Origin: Paracoccaceae bacterium
GTDB taxonomy: Bacteria; Pseudomonadota; Alphaproteobacteria; Rhodobacterales; Rhodobacteraceae
Assembly (NCBI GenBank): GCA_902606585.1
Contig: CACLGX010000004.1
Coordinates: 48,336-112,335, forward strand
DNA: 64,000 bases
Direction of reading: 5' to 3'
Below, one piece after another: positions 56,889 through 64,000 of the stretch. Under the pieces are notes generated by a model that was not told the DNA's origin, did not search any database, and saw only the letters and a list, made by a program, of their open reading frames with translations. Positions within the stretch are counted from its first letter, which is position 1, and every line of letters starts with the position of its first letter. The position numbers and the translations under genes were made by a program.

Positions 56889-57714
56889 GTCAAGGCCACG
56901 CTTAGCAGCTGTTTTAGGCAATCCGATATCGCACTCAAAATCGCCTAGAATGCATAACTATTGGTTAAAGCAAAACAAATTAAATGGGTATTATATACCA
57001 ATAAAAGTTGAACTAGAAAATTTTGAGGAAACTATTCGGGTGTTAGTGAGTATGGGATTTTCTGGAGTTAATGTTACTATACCACATAAATTATCAGCTC
57101 TTAAGATAGCAGATGAAAGTTCAAGCACAGCCCAATATATTGGTGCAGCGAACACTTTAACGTTCACCCAAGAAAATAAAATATATGCCGATAATACAGA
57201 CGCTTACGGTTTCATAAACAATATAAAATGCAAATATCCAGACTGGAATCCAAAAAAAGGAACGTCAGTAGTATTAGGAGCAGGAGGAGCAAGTAGAGCT
57301 GTTATAGCAGCGTTATTATCAGAAGGTTCTAAAAAAATAATAGTTCTAAACAGAACTATTGAAAAAGCTGAAGCACTTAAAAAAGATTACGACAATAAAA
57401 TCACCGTTGAGTCTTGGAAAAATATAAATGAAGTAGCGGCCTCCAGTAGCAATATAATTAATACTACCTCACTGGGTATGAATAATGAATCACTTATTTC
57501 TATTAACCCAAACGCTATACCTGAAACGGCTCTTGTCTCAGATTTGGTTTATACGCCTTTAGAAACAAACTTATTGAAAATGGCAAAAAACAGAGGATCT
57601 AGAACGGTGGATGGCTTAGGCATGTTAATTCATCAGGGCGTACCAGGTTTTGAAGCTTGGTTTGGTCAAAAGCCTTTAGTTACTGAAGAACTTAGAAAGA
57701 TATTAATAAAATGA
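56881..57714 (+). CDS. aroE: Shikimate dehydrogenase (NADP+)
   Basis: AroE reduces 3-dehydroshikimate to shikimate. The product is 277 residues from the ATG at 56881. Substrate-binding blocks are LGNPISHSKSPRMHNYWL and GVNVTIPHKLSAL (catalytic Lys), with ADNTDAYGF (conserved Asp). The cofactor domain shows VVLGAGGASRAVIAAL and the NRT motif VLNRT. The C-terminus has VDGLGMLIHQGVPGFEAWFG. It overlaps maf by 8 bases and coaE by 4 bases, so maf-aroE-coaE-dnaQ form a compact operon. aroC is at 36 kb. Confidence 0.96.
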   Translation: MDESRPRLAAVLGNPISHSKSPRMHNYWLKQNKLNGYYIPIKVELENFEETIRVLVSMGFSGVNVTIPHKLSALKIADESSSTAQYIGAANTLTFTQENKIYADNTDAYGFINNIKCKYPDWNPKKGTSVVLGAGGASRAVIAALLSEGSKKIIVLNRTIEKAEALKKDYDNKITVESWKNINEVAASSSNIINTTSLGMNNESLISINPNAIPETALVSDLVYTPLETNLLKMAKNRGSRTVDGLGMLIHQGVPGFEAWFGQKPLVTEELRKILIK

Positions 57715-58301
57715 AATTCAAACTTGGTCTAACAGGATCAATGGGGATGGGTAAAACAAGCACAGCAATCTTGTTCCAAAAACACAATTGCGGAGTGTGG
57801 CATGCTGATAAAGCAGTTCACAGACTTTATGGAAAAGATGGTGATGCTGTAAAGCCAATAGCTAAGTATTTTCCAAAAGCTATAATAGAGGGCTCGGTAA
57901 ATAGGACAGAGCTAAAAAAATATCTGAGCGAAGATTTTGATAAGATAACTCTATTAGAAAAAATTGTTCACCCCCTAGTGTCTGAAGATAGGGAAAAATT
58001 TATCGAAAAAACAAAATATAAGATCAATGTGTTCGACATACCGTTGTTGTTTGAGACTGGTTCAAATAAAGAAATGGATAAAGTAGCGTGTGTATATGTC
58101 TCCAATTCCATTCAAATGGAGAGAATACGGTCACGAAAATCTATGACGGAAGAACAAATAGAAAAAATAAATAAACAACAGATGCCAATAGAAGAGAAAT
58201 GTAGGCAGTCAGATTTCGTTATAGAAACCAACAATAAAAAAGATACTGAAAAACAAGTTGTAAGTATAATTAAACAGATAGAAAGCTATTTAGATGCGTG
58301 A
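57711..58301 (+). CDS. coaE: Dephospho-CoA kinase
   Basis: CoaE phosphorylates dephospho-CoA, the last step of coenzyme A synthesis. The 196-residue product has the P-loop LGLTGSMGMGKTSTA at its N-terminus, WHADKAVHRLY (substrate-binding Asp), the VFDIPLLFETG segment and the lid RIRSRKSMTEEQIEKINKQQMP. It overlaps aroE by the ATGA arrangement and dnaQ by 8 bases. The length is normal for the family. Nothing unusual is visible. Confidence 0.95.
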   Translation: MKFKLGLTGSMGMGKTSTAILFQKHNCGVWHADKAVHRLYGKDGDAVKPIAKYFPKAIIEGSVNRTELKKYLSEDFDKITLLEKIVHPLVSEDREKFIEKTKYKINVFDIPLLFETGSNKEMDKVACVYVSNSIQMERIRSRKSMTEEQIEKINKQQMPIEEKCRQSDFVIETNNKKDTEKQVVSIIKQIESYLDA

Positions 58302-58992
58302 AATAGTTTTAGATACCGAGACCACAGGGCTCGACCCTGCAACTGGTGATAGAATAGTAGAAATAGGAGCCATTGAGCTTTGGAACCACCTTCCTACAGG
58401 TAAAACATTTCATAAATACCTGAACCCAGAGCGTAACATGCCCGAAGAAGCGCAGGCTGTTCATGGTTTGACGGAGGAGTTTCTAAAGGATAAGCCTGTA
58501 TTTTCTCAAATAGCAGACGATTTTTTGGCATTTTTAAAAGATTCAAAGCTGGTCATCCACAATGCTTCTTTTGATATGAAATTTATAAACGCAGAATTGG
58601 CGTTAGTTGAAAAAACCAGACTACCGGTCAATATAGCTATAGATACTCTGGGAATAGCACGAAAAAAATTTCCAGGATCACCTGCTTCATTAGATGCATT
58701 GTGCCGGCGTTTTAATATCGATAACTCTGCAAGAAAATTGCATGGAGCTTTGTTAGACGCAGAGATCTTGGCAGAAGTTTATTTGGAGCTTATCGGCGGT
58801 CGTCAACCAGATTTTGGTCTATCCGACGTGAATAACACTGGTGAAACAAAAGTCGATGAAAAAACACAAGTATTTAAGCGGCTTAAGCCACTAAAAAATC
58901 GTTTGACCGTTAAAGATGAAGAGGTTCATGCAGAATTTGTAAAAAAACTCGGGGCAAATGCTATGTGGAATAAAATAGTTTCAAAAAACTAA
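58294..58992 (+). CDS. dnaQ: DNA polymerase III epsilon subunit
   Basis: DnaQ is the 3'-5' proofreading exonuclease of the replicative polymerase. The 232-residue product has ExoI VLDTETTGLDP (catalytic D and E), ExoII HNASFDMKFIN and ExoIII-epsilon HGALLDAEILAEVYLEL (catalytic His and Asp). A C-terminal tail contacts the alpha subunit. It overlaps coaE by 8 bases and its end overlaps the end of secB on the other strand by 4 bases. With dnaN, dnaA and gyrB, several replication genes sit close to the putative origin. Confidence 0.95.
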   Translation: MREIVLDTETTGLDPATGDRIVEIGAIELWNHLPTGKTFHKYLNPERNMPEEAQAVHGLTEEFLKDKPVFSQIADDFLAFLKDSKLVIHNASFDMKFINAELALVEKTRLPVNIAIDTLGIARKKFPGSPASLDALCRRFNIDNSARKLHGALLDAEILAEVYLELIGGRQPDFGLSDVNNTGETKVDEKTQVFKRLKPLKNRLTVKDEEVHAEFVKKLGANAMWNKIVSKN

Positions 58993-59519
58993 TTTTTAGT
59001 CGCTTTTTCTGCTTCTGCTTGACGCCGAGCAATTTCGTTTTGGTATAAAGCTAAAAAATTAATTTGCTCAAGATTTAGAGGTGGAAAACCACCATCGCGC
59101 GTCACATCTCCAACTATACGCCTTAGATATGGGAATAAAATTCTTGGACATTCGATCATTAAATAGGGGTGGATTTGGTCCTCAGGAACACCGGTCACTT
59201 CAAATATACCTCCATATTCTATTTCTAATATAAAAAGTTTAGAATTTTCATTATCATCAGAAGTTTCAGGAGTTCCTTTCTTAGCTGAAGAGACAACAGA
59301 TAACTTTATCAATATTTCATATTGGTTTTCAGGTGTTCTTTTTTTCGCATCAAGTTTAACTCCCACTTTGATGTCTGGGGGCGTATTTGAATCAAGCCCT
59401 TTTTGAGCTAAAATATTTTCAAACGACATGTCCCTGATAAATTGGGCCAGAACTTTTGTATTCGGTTGAACTGTCTGTTTTATCGTATCCGGTTGAACTG
59501 TCTGTTTTCTCTTTGCCAT
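58989..59519 (-). CDS. secB: Protein-export chaperone SecB
   Basis: SecB keeps preproteins unfolded and hands them to SecA. The 176-residue product has the SecB core FIRDMSFENILAQKG, LIKLSVVS, FILEIEYGGIFEVTGVPEDQ, the conserved ECPRILFPYLRRIVGDVTRDGGFPPL block (quoted in part to locate it) and PINFLALYQ-like INFLALYQNEIA. The N-terminus contains a 9-codon tandem repeat (KQTVQPDTI / KQTVQPNTK) from a 19-base direct repeat with period 27. The dnaQ-secB convergence is conserved in alphaproteobacteria. Confidence 0.95.
   Translation of the reverse strand: MAKRKQTVQPDTIKQTVQPNTKVLAQFIRDMSFENILAQKGLDSNTPPDIKVGVKLDAKKRTPENQYEILIKLSVVSSAKKGTPETSDDNENSKLFILEIEYGGIFEVTGVPEDQIHPYLMIECPRILFPYLRRIVGDVTRDGGFPPLNLEQINFLALYQNEIARRQAEAEKATKN
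59463..59508. repeat. Tandem repeat in the 5' end of secB
   Basis: Two identical 19-base copies (CGGTTGAACTGTCTGTTTT at 59463-59481 and 59490-59508) have a period of 27 bases. They add one 9-residue unit to the SecB N-terminus without shifting the frame. Confidence 0.9.
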
Positions 59520-59557
59520 TTATAACTCCAAGACACTCTTCAATATAATAATTTAGT

Positions 59558-60043
59558 TTAGTCATTATTATGCATTTTACTATCATTGGTCCATGGTGAT
59601 TTTTCTTCTGGCTCTACTTCTTTGTAATCTGTAACTTCTATATCTGAATATTTTTTTTTATGAGAACTATTCCTTTCAGAGGGGGAGTATTTCACCAGAT
59701 TGATCTTGTTTTTTAACCAAAAAAACGCAGCTTTTCTAACCCTTGGTAATAATAGTAAAAACCCAACGGTATCCGTAAAAAACCCTGGCGTTAAAAGCAA
59801 AGCACCCGCAAACAAAATCATTGCACCGTGTACTATTGGTTCTGTGGGGTTTTCTAACTTGTTAAACTTACTTTGGATTTCTTTTAAAACGTTTATACCT
59901 TGTGTCTTAACTAAGAATGTACCCAGGATAGCAGTCAGTAAAATAATTAAAAGAGTGGGATAAACACCAATAAAACCACCCAGTAGTATGAAAAGCCAAA
60001 TCTCCAAAAGTGGTATTAGGATAAATAGCAATAACAACCACAT
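59558..60043 (-). CDS. fxsA: FxsA-family membrane protein
   Basis: FxsA is a small inner-membrane protein, named for suppressing F exclusion of phage T7 in E. coli when over-produced. Its native role is unclear. The 161-residue product has hydrophobic helices at about 1-22 (LLLFILIPLLEIWLFILLGG), 25-42 and around 75-100 (ILFAGALLLTPGFFTDTVGFLLLLP). The LTPGFFTDTVG motif is diagnostic. The C-terminal third is charged and cytoplasmic. GGAGA lies upstream of the ATG. It is divergent from timA, the usual arrangement near secB in relatives. Confidence 0.92.
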   Translation of the reverse strand: MWLLLLFILIPLLEIWLFILLGGFIGVYPTLLIILLTAILGTFLVKTQGINVLKEIQSKFNKLENPTEPIVHGAMILFAGALLLTPGFFTDTVGFLLLLPRVRKAAFFWLKNKINLVKYSPSERNSSHKKKYSDIEVTDYKEVEPEEKSPWTNDSKMHNND

Positions 60044-60143
60044 TTTTTATCTCCAATTTATCGGGTAGTGGACTTGTTGGGCCTTTGCACCTACATAAGT
60101 AATGAGTTAGTATATTTCTACCCATTCTTTAATTGAGGCTAAA

Positions 60144-60797
60144 ATGAACCCTGCGCTAATAGAATTAATTATCTTGGCTGGAATAGCCGTTTTTTTATTT
60201 TTGAGACTTAGAAGCGTTCTTGGAACTCGGGAAGGGTTTGAAAAACCACGTATGCAGCCAAAAAATGATGCACCCAAGCGAGAATTTAAGGTGATAGATG
60301 GTGGAGAAGATAAAGACATTACAGATAACGTGGAAAAAAATTCTAATTCTGCAAAGGCTTTAAAAACTATAAAGGAAAAAGATGAAACCTTTACAGTAAA
60401 TGAATTCCTGTCCGGTGCTAGATCAGCTTATGAATGGATTCTTATGTCATTCGAAAAAAATGAAATTGACGATATAAGAGAGCTTTTGAGTGAAGAAGTT
60501 GCTGAAGCCTTTGACTCAGTAGTAGAACAGCGAATTTTGCAAGGTTTGACAATTGAAGCAGAATTTATAGGTGTTAGGGAAATGAAATTGGTAGATGCTA
60601 GCTATAATTCGAAAACAAAAACAGCAGAGATAGCGGTGTCTTTTATTGGCGAAATGACTTCAGTTGTGAAAAATTCTTCTGGAGAAATAGTTGAGGGTGA
60701 CTCAAAGCAAATTAAAAGACAGAAAGACACTTGGACGTTTTCTAAGGATATTGAATCGTCCAATCCAAATTGGCTATTAGTTGCAACCGGTGAATAA
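60144..60797 (+). CDS. Tim44/TimA-like membrane-associated protein
   Basis: A 217-residue protein with one N-terminal transmembrane helix (ELIILAGIAVFLFLRLRSVLG). A basic linker follows, then a C-terminal Tim44-like domain (about 85-215: FLSGARSAYEWILMSFEKNEID, EEVAEAFDSVVEQR). This is the bacterial TimA architecture, related to mitochondrial Tim44. The alphaproteobacterial protein is thought to act at the inner membrane, but its function is uncertain. GAGG precedes the ATG. It is divergent from fxsA. In many relatives a mltA gene follows; here the Smr gene follows directly. Confidence 0.88.
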   Translation: MNPALIELIILAGIAVFLFLRLRSVLGTREGFEKPRMQPKNDAPKREFKVIDGGEDKDITDNVEKNSNSAKALKTIKEKDETFTVNEFLSGARSAYEWILMSFEKNEIDDIRELLSEEVAEAFDSVVEQRILQGLTIEAEFIGVREMKLVDASYNSKTKTAEIAVSFIGEMTSVVKNSSGEIVEGDSKQIKRQKDTWTFSKDIESSNPNWLLVATGE

Positions 60798-60846
60798 CGC
60801 ATAAATAGTAACTAAATGCTTTACCCAGATATTGGGTGGGAAAGAT

Positions 60847-61410
60847 ATGAAAAAGCGCGATCTAAGCGATGATGAAAAAGATTTATGGAAAGAATTTTCT
60901 AAGTCTACCAAGCCTTTACCACACCAAAATAAGAAAACTCACGAGACAAAACCCGAGAAAAAGAAACGAATAAACTCTGTAAATTTTAAAGACCAAGAAA
61001 AATATTTCATGGGAGTTCGAAAAACCCCTGCGCATGTTGAGAAGACCCCAGCCTTACCTATGTTAAGTATGGATTCTAAACTTCATACTAAAATGCGACA
61101 GGGCAAAATAAGACCAGAAGCAAAGTTAGACTTACATGGACTAAACCTGTCTCAGGCGCAGCCAGTTTTAACAAAATTTGTTTTGGATGCTCATGGCAAG
61201 GGTTTAAGACTTATCCTTGTAATAACAGGAAAAGGAAGAAACTCTGAAGACTACGGAGTAATACCCAAAAACAAGGGTGTTTTAAAAGCCACTGTTCCTA
61301 ATTGGCTTGCTATGGAGCCCCTATCAAGCAAGATTCTTCAGATTACAAATGCTCACGTTAAGCATGGTGGTGGTGGCGCTTTTTATGTATATTTAAGAAA
61401 AAAACGATGA
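60847..61410 (+). CDS. Smr-domain protein
   Basis: A 187-residue protein ending in an Smr (MutS2-related) domain, a nuclease-like fold. The start is the ATG at 60847 (MKKRDLSDDEKDLWKEF), with GGTGGG six bases upstream. The N-terminal half is highly charged and likely disordered. The Smr domain shows LDLHGLNLSQAQPVL (LDxH motif), LRLILVITGKGRNS (TGKG) and HVKHGGGGAFYVYLRKKR (HGGxGAxYV). These are the canonical blocks. The stand-alone Smr form has uncertain function, with DNA or RNA endonuclease activity shown in some members. It follows timA by 49 bases. Confidence 0.92.
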   Translation: MKKRDLSDDEKDLWKEFSKSTKPLPHQNKKTHETKPEKKKRINSVNFKDQEKYFMGVRKTPAHVEKTPALPMLSMDSKLHTKMRQGKIRPEAKLDLHGLNLSQAQPVLTKFVLDAHGKGLRLILVITGKGRNSEDYGVIPKNKGVLKATVPNWLAMEPLSSKILQITNAHVKHGGGGAFYVYLRKKR

Positions 61411-61468
61411 GTATAACTAAGCAAATCAGAACACTAGACATAATAAGAACAAATTTTTGGATGCGTTA

Positions 61469-61975
61469 ATGGAACTGACAGAAAACAAAATTATAAAATC
61501 GCAAAAAAAAATCGTTTGGAGCGCTTTGATGTCATCTGAGGTACTTTCACAGTGCATTCCAGGGTGCCAACAAATGACAGGCAACCTACAAGATGGCTTT
61601 GAAGCGACAGTTGTTCAGAAAGTAGGCCCAGTTAAGGCAACCTTTAAGGGGAAGGTTACGCTTTCGGATATTCTATCAGAAGAAAGTTTAAAACTGAGCG
61701 GAGAGGGAAAAGGAGGTGCAGCAGGTTTTGCTAAGGGAGAAGCGACCGTTAATTTATCAGAAGATAACAACATCACCACCTTATCTTATTCAGTAAATGC
61801 AAAGGTTGGTGGAAAACTTGCTCAGTTAGGAAGTAGAATAATAGATGGTTTTGCCAAAAAAACGGCTGATCAATTTTTTGAAAACTTCAAAGCTATAGTT
61901 GAGGGGACCGCTATACCTGAAAAAGAAAAGAAAGGTTGGTTTAAGAAACAAATCAAACCTCACAGGCGGCCCTAA
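61469..61975 (+). CDS. CoxG/SRPBCC-family protein
   Basis: A 168-residue START-like protein of the CoxG (CO dehydrogenase subunit G) family. I chose the ATG at 61469 ([17 protein letters not shown]). Blocks seen are [55 protein letters not shown] and [16 protein letters not shown], all family hallmarks. CoxG anchors or assists molybdenum hydroxylases when encoded with coxMLS, but no such genes are in this window, so its partner is unknown. Its 3' end overlaps the end of rpe on the other strand by 23 bases. Confidence 0.88.
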   Translation: MELTENKIIKSQKKIVWSALMSSEVLSQCIPGCQQMTGNLQDGFEATVVQKVGPVKATFKGKVTLSDILSEESLKLSGEGKGGAAGFAKGEATVNLSEDNNITTLSYSVNAKVGGKLAQLGSRIIDGFAKKTADQFFENFKAIVEGTAIPEKEKKGWFKKQIKPHRRP

Positions 61976-62636
61976 TAGATTTTAAGTTTTCCCCATATGG
62001 ATCAGGGTTCAATACTGATCCATTTTTAAATACAGCAGATCCAGCAACAAGTATGTTTGCGCCCGCCTGAGCAGAAAGAGGAGCGGTCTCAGTAGTTATC
62101 CCTCCATCAACTTCCAAGTGGATTGGTCGATCTGCTATCATTTCTCTTAGGGTTTTTATCTTTGTTAGCTGTGAATGAATGAACTTCTGACCTCCAAAAC
62201 CAGGGTTTACTGTCATAACACAAACTAAATCAATTTCATCTAGTAGGTATTCTATACTCTCTGCGGGAGTGGACGGGTTTAGTGCTATTCCTGCCTTACA
62301 CCCAGAGGCTCTAATAGCTTGCATGGTTTTGTGTGAATGTTTTCCAGCTTCAATATGTGCAGTTATCATATCTGCGCCTGTTTTAGCAAAAGTTGTGATA
62401 TAATCATCAACATTCGAAATCATCAAATGTACGTCCATTATTGTTTTTATATGGGACCGAATAGCACTGCAAAGTGGTGGACCAAAAGTTATATTGGGTA
62501 CAAAATGCCCATCCATCACGTCAACATGTATCCAGTCTGCACCTTGGCTTTCTACAGCCTGAATTTCTTGACCAAAATTTGCAAAATCTGCTGAAAGAAT
62601 AGACGGTGCTATTTTTATTGAACGATCAAAGCCCAT
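61953..62636 (-). CDS. rpe: Ribulose-phosphate 3-epimerase
   Basis: Rpe interconverts ribulose-5-phosphate and xylulose-5-phosphate in the pentose phosphate or Calvin pathway. I chose the ATG at 62636 ([18 protein letters not shown]), with TAAGGA seven bases upstream, giving 227 residues. The ORF track is 19 codons longer. Motifs are [19 protein letters not shown] (metal-binding H/D), [19 protein letters not shown] and [14 protein letters not shown]. All metal and catalytic residues are present. It is convergent with the CoxG-like gene and divergent from the dehydratase gene. Confidence 0.96.
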   Translation of the reverse strand: MGFDRSIKIAPSILSADFANFGQEIQAVESQGADWIHVDVMDGHFVPNITFGPPLCSAIRSHIKTIMDVHLMISNVDDYITTFAKTGADMITAHIEAGKHSHKTMQAIRASGCKAGIALNPSTPAESIEYLLDEIDLVCVMTVNPGFGGQKFIHSQLTKIKTLREMIADRPIHLEVDGGITTETAPLSAQAGANILVAGSAVFKNGSVLNPDPYGENLKSIRAACEV

Positions 62637-62696
62637 ACTGCTATCCTTACTTTGTGTTAGATAAGCCATACAATTTAAAAATTTAAATCTCAACTA

Positions 62697-62715
62697 TTAG
62701 TCATTTTCTGACTAA
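62697..62715. promoter_or_regulatory. Hairpin in the rpe-dehydratase divergent gap
   Basis: TTAGTCA (62697-62703) and TGACTAA (62709-62715) form a perfect 7-bp inverted repeat with a 5-base TTTTC loop, in the 124-base gap between divergent rpe and the dehydratase gene. There is no T-tract, so an operator is more plausible than a terminator. Confidence 0.35.
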
Positions 62716-62760
62716 AGAGTTTCAGTTACGTAAAGTTAAAAAATCAAAAGGGCAAAGAAA

Positions 62761-63681
62761 GTGTTGGCAAACCCTATAAAAGAAATCAAAGATAGTCTCG
62801 CTAAAATAAGACCTTATATTGTTACAACACCAACGTTTAAGACATTATCTTTTGGTCAAATAATGGATTTAAAGTTGGAACAGTTACAGCACACTGGAAG
62901 TTTTAAATGTAGAGGGGCATTTAATTCACTTTTAGATAATGAGAAAGCAAAACAAGGAGTGATTGCCGCTTCTGGTGGAAACCATGGTGCTGCCGTTGCT
63001 TATGCTGCCCAAAAACTTGGCATAAAATCACATATATTTGTTCCAGAACTATCTGGTAAAACAAAAATAGATTTAATTAAAAGAACTGGTTCTGATTTAA
63101 CAGTAGTACCTGGGGCATATGCAGACGCACTAGAAGCAGCAAATAAGCACCAAAAAGAAACAGGCGCCGTATCGGTTCACGCTTATGATTCAAAGGAAAC
63201 GATTATTGGACAAGGGACACTTTTTTGTGAGTGGGAAGACCAAGGGCTGGAAGCAGATACTATTATTATAGCCGTTGGCGGTGGTGGGTTGATTTCTGGC
63301 GCTATTTCCTGGTTTCAAAAAAGAAAGAAAATAGTAGCAGTCGAACCTGAAAATTGCCCCACTCTAAACGTAGCATTGAAAAAGGGTAAGCCATCTAATG
63401 TCTCAGTATCTGGAGTTGCAGCAAGTGCACTGGGGGCAAAGTCAATTGGAAATATTTGCTTTAATCTTTCAAAAGAAAATCAGATAGAGAGTTTGGTTAT
63501 ATCAGATGATGAAATCGAAACAGCTCGGAGACTGCTGTGGGAAAACCATCGAATTTTTGTAGAGCCGGCAGGAGCTGCGGCATTGGCCGCAATTATTTCT
63601 GGAAAATATAAGCCAAAGACTGATGAAAAACTTGCTGTCTTAATTTGTGGGGCAAATCCAAATATAATACCAGAATTTTAA
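62761..63681 (+). CDS. Threonine/serine dehydratase-like PLP enzyme
   Basis: A 306-residue fold-type II PLP enzyme in the threonine deaminase / serine racemase group. The Schiff-base lysine is in TGSFKCRGAFN (K49). The PLP ring-binding block is AASGGNHGAAVAYAA and the phosphate-binding loop is VGGGGLISGAI. There is no C-terminal ACT regulatory domain, so it is the short, catabolic-type form. It could make 2-oxobutyrate from threonine, pyruvate from serine, or racemise serine or hydroxyaspartate; the sequence does not decide. The start is GTG with AAGGG about 9 bases upstream. It is divergent from rpe and upstream of dapD. Confidence 0.85.
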   Translation: MLANPIKEIKDSLAKIRPYIVTTPTFKTLSFGQIMDLKLEQLQHTGSFKCRGAFNSLLDNEKAKQGVIAASGGNHGAAVAYAAQKLGIKSHIFVPELSGKTKIDLIKRTGSDLTVVPGAYADALEAANKHQKETGAVSVHAYDSKETIIGQGTLFCEWEDQGLEADTIIIAVGGGGLISGAISWFQKRKKIVAVEPENCPTLNVALKKGKPSNVSVSGVAASALGAKSIGNICFNLSKENQIESLVISDDEIETARRLLWENHRIFVEPAGAAALAAIISGKYKPKTDEKLAVLICGANPNIIPEF

Positions 63682-63743
63682 TCTGGGATTGTATCATTCT
63701 ATTTCGCTGTTTATAGCGTCAGGAAATTTTGAGGAGCTAGAAG

Positions 63744-64000
63744 ATGTCTAATGCTATACTAGAGGGTGAAATAGAGGCGGCGTGGAGTGTAAGAGAGTCA
63801 ATAAGCCCTAAAACTAAAGGCAAAGTTCGCGACGCCATAGAAGAAACTTTGGAAGCTCTAGATAAAGGAAAACTTCGCGTAGCCGAAAAAACAAAAGATA
63901 ATGTTTGGCAAGTTAATCAATGGGCAAAGAAAGCGGTGCTTCTAGGCTTTAGGATTAAAGACATGGAGATTCAAAGTGGTGGACCACAGTCCTCAGGATG
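63744..64000 (+). CDS. dapD: Tetrahydrodipicolinate N-succinyltransferase DapD (5' part)
   Basis: This is the N-terminal 85 codons of DapD, which succinylates tetrahydrodipicolinate in lysine and diaminopimelate synthesis; the gene runs off the window edge. The translation begins [20 protein letters not shown] and continues [29 protein letters not shown]. The [10 protein letters not shown] block is diagnostic of proteobacterial DapD. The sequence ends at [15 protein letters not shown] ribosome-binding site lies nine bases before the ATG. It is separated from the dehydratase-like gene by 62 bases with no visible terminator. Confidence 0.93.
   Translation, partial: MSNAILEGEIEAAWSVRESISPKTKGKVRDAIEETLEALDKGKLRVAEKTKDNVWQVNQWAKKAVLLGFRIKDMEIQSGGPQSSG

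Overview
The window reads as a 64 kb piece of the origin-proximal chromosome of an AT-rich (roughly 37% GC by eye), tightly packed alphaproteobacterium, most likely in or near the Rhodobacterales. The reasons are the gene orders rpsT-dnaA-dnaN-recF-gyrB, hemD-Mic60-like-HemY, senC-regA divergent from regB, tsaE-addB-addA-trxA-hslV-hslU, parB-parA-rsmG-mnmG-mnmE-rho and maf-aroE-coaE-dnaQ-secB-fxsA-timA-smr, together with alphaproteobacterial family variants (PrrA-type RegA, the TIGR01459-like HAD protein, HslV with a short propeptide). The low GC recalls streamlined marine relatives such as HTCC2255, but that is inference. I see no insertion sequence, prophage, CRISPR array, tRNA or rRNA gene, and no obviously broken gene.

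Layout. 0-7 kb (+): ribosomal protein S20, then the replication block dnaA, dnaN, recF, gyrB. 6.9-16.5 kb (-): an eleven-gene run from hemD (uroporphyrinogen-III synthase) through Mic60-like and HemY-like membrane proteins, YggT, YaaA, a manganese pyrophosphatase, a HAD protein, a MaoC-like hydratase, ribF, a cysteine-cluster protein and threonine aldolase. 16.5-24 kb: tsaD-gpsA (+), ahcY (-), an HD hydrolase (+), then the redox-sensing RegA/SenC/RegB locus and tsaE. 24-33 kb (+): addB-addA double-strand-break repair, trxA, and the hslVU protease. 32.7-36 kb (-): the thiBPQ thiamine importer behind a clear TPP riboswitch. 36-42 kb: aroC, an EamA transporter, a BKACE-family enzyme, a FAH-family hydrolase, a translationally coupled aminotransferase/sulfotransferase-like pair, and an exported MsrA. 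42-49 kb: mutS, grpE-hrcA, rph-rdgB-hemW. 49-56 kb (-): the parB-parA-rsmG-mnmG-mnmE-rho run with a perfect parS site and a one-mismatch second copy. 56-64 kb: maf-aroE-coaE-dnaQ (+), secB and fxsA (-), timA, smr and a CoxG-like gene (+), rpe (-), a threonine/serine dehydratase-like gene (+), and the start of dapD running off the edge.

How it fits together. The rho-maf gap (about 55.83-56.29 kb) is the best candidate for the replication origin. It holds perfect DnaA boxes on both strands in very AT-rich DNA, lies where flanking genes flip to diverge, and has the parS sites 3-5 kb away. The dnaA gene itself sits 55 kb away, and its own upstream region has no perfect box. The window therefore carries both initiator and origin, clamp and proofreading subunit (dnaN, dnaQ), segregation genes (parAB/parS) and repair genes (recF, addAB, mutS).

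I did not find a clearly new multi-gene system. The points most worth a second look are the origin and parS architecture, the visible switching logic of the thiB TPP riboswitch, the aminotransferase/sulfotransferase pair beside BKACE and FAH genes, and several gene losses relative to the usual neighbourhoods. Coordinates are read by hand from the sequence. Family assignments rest on recognised motifs, not on database searches.
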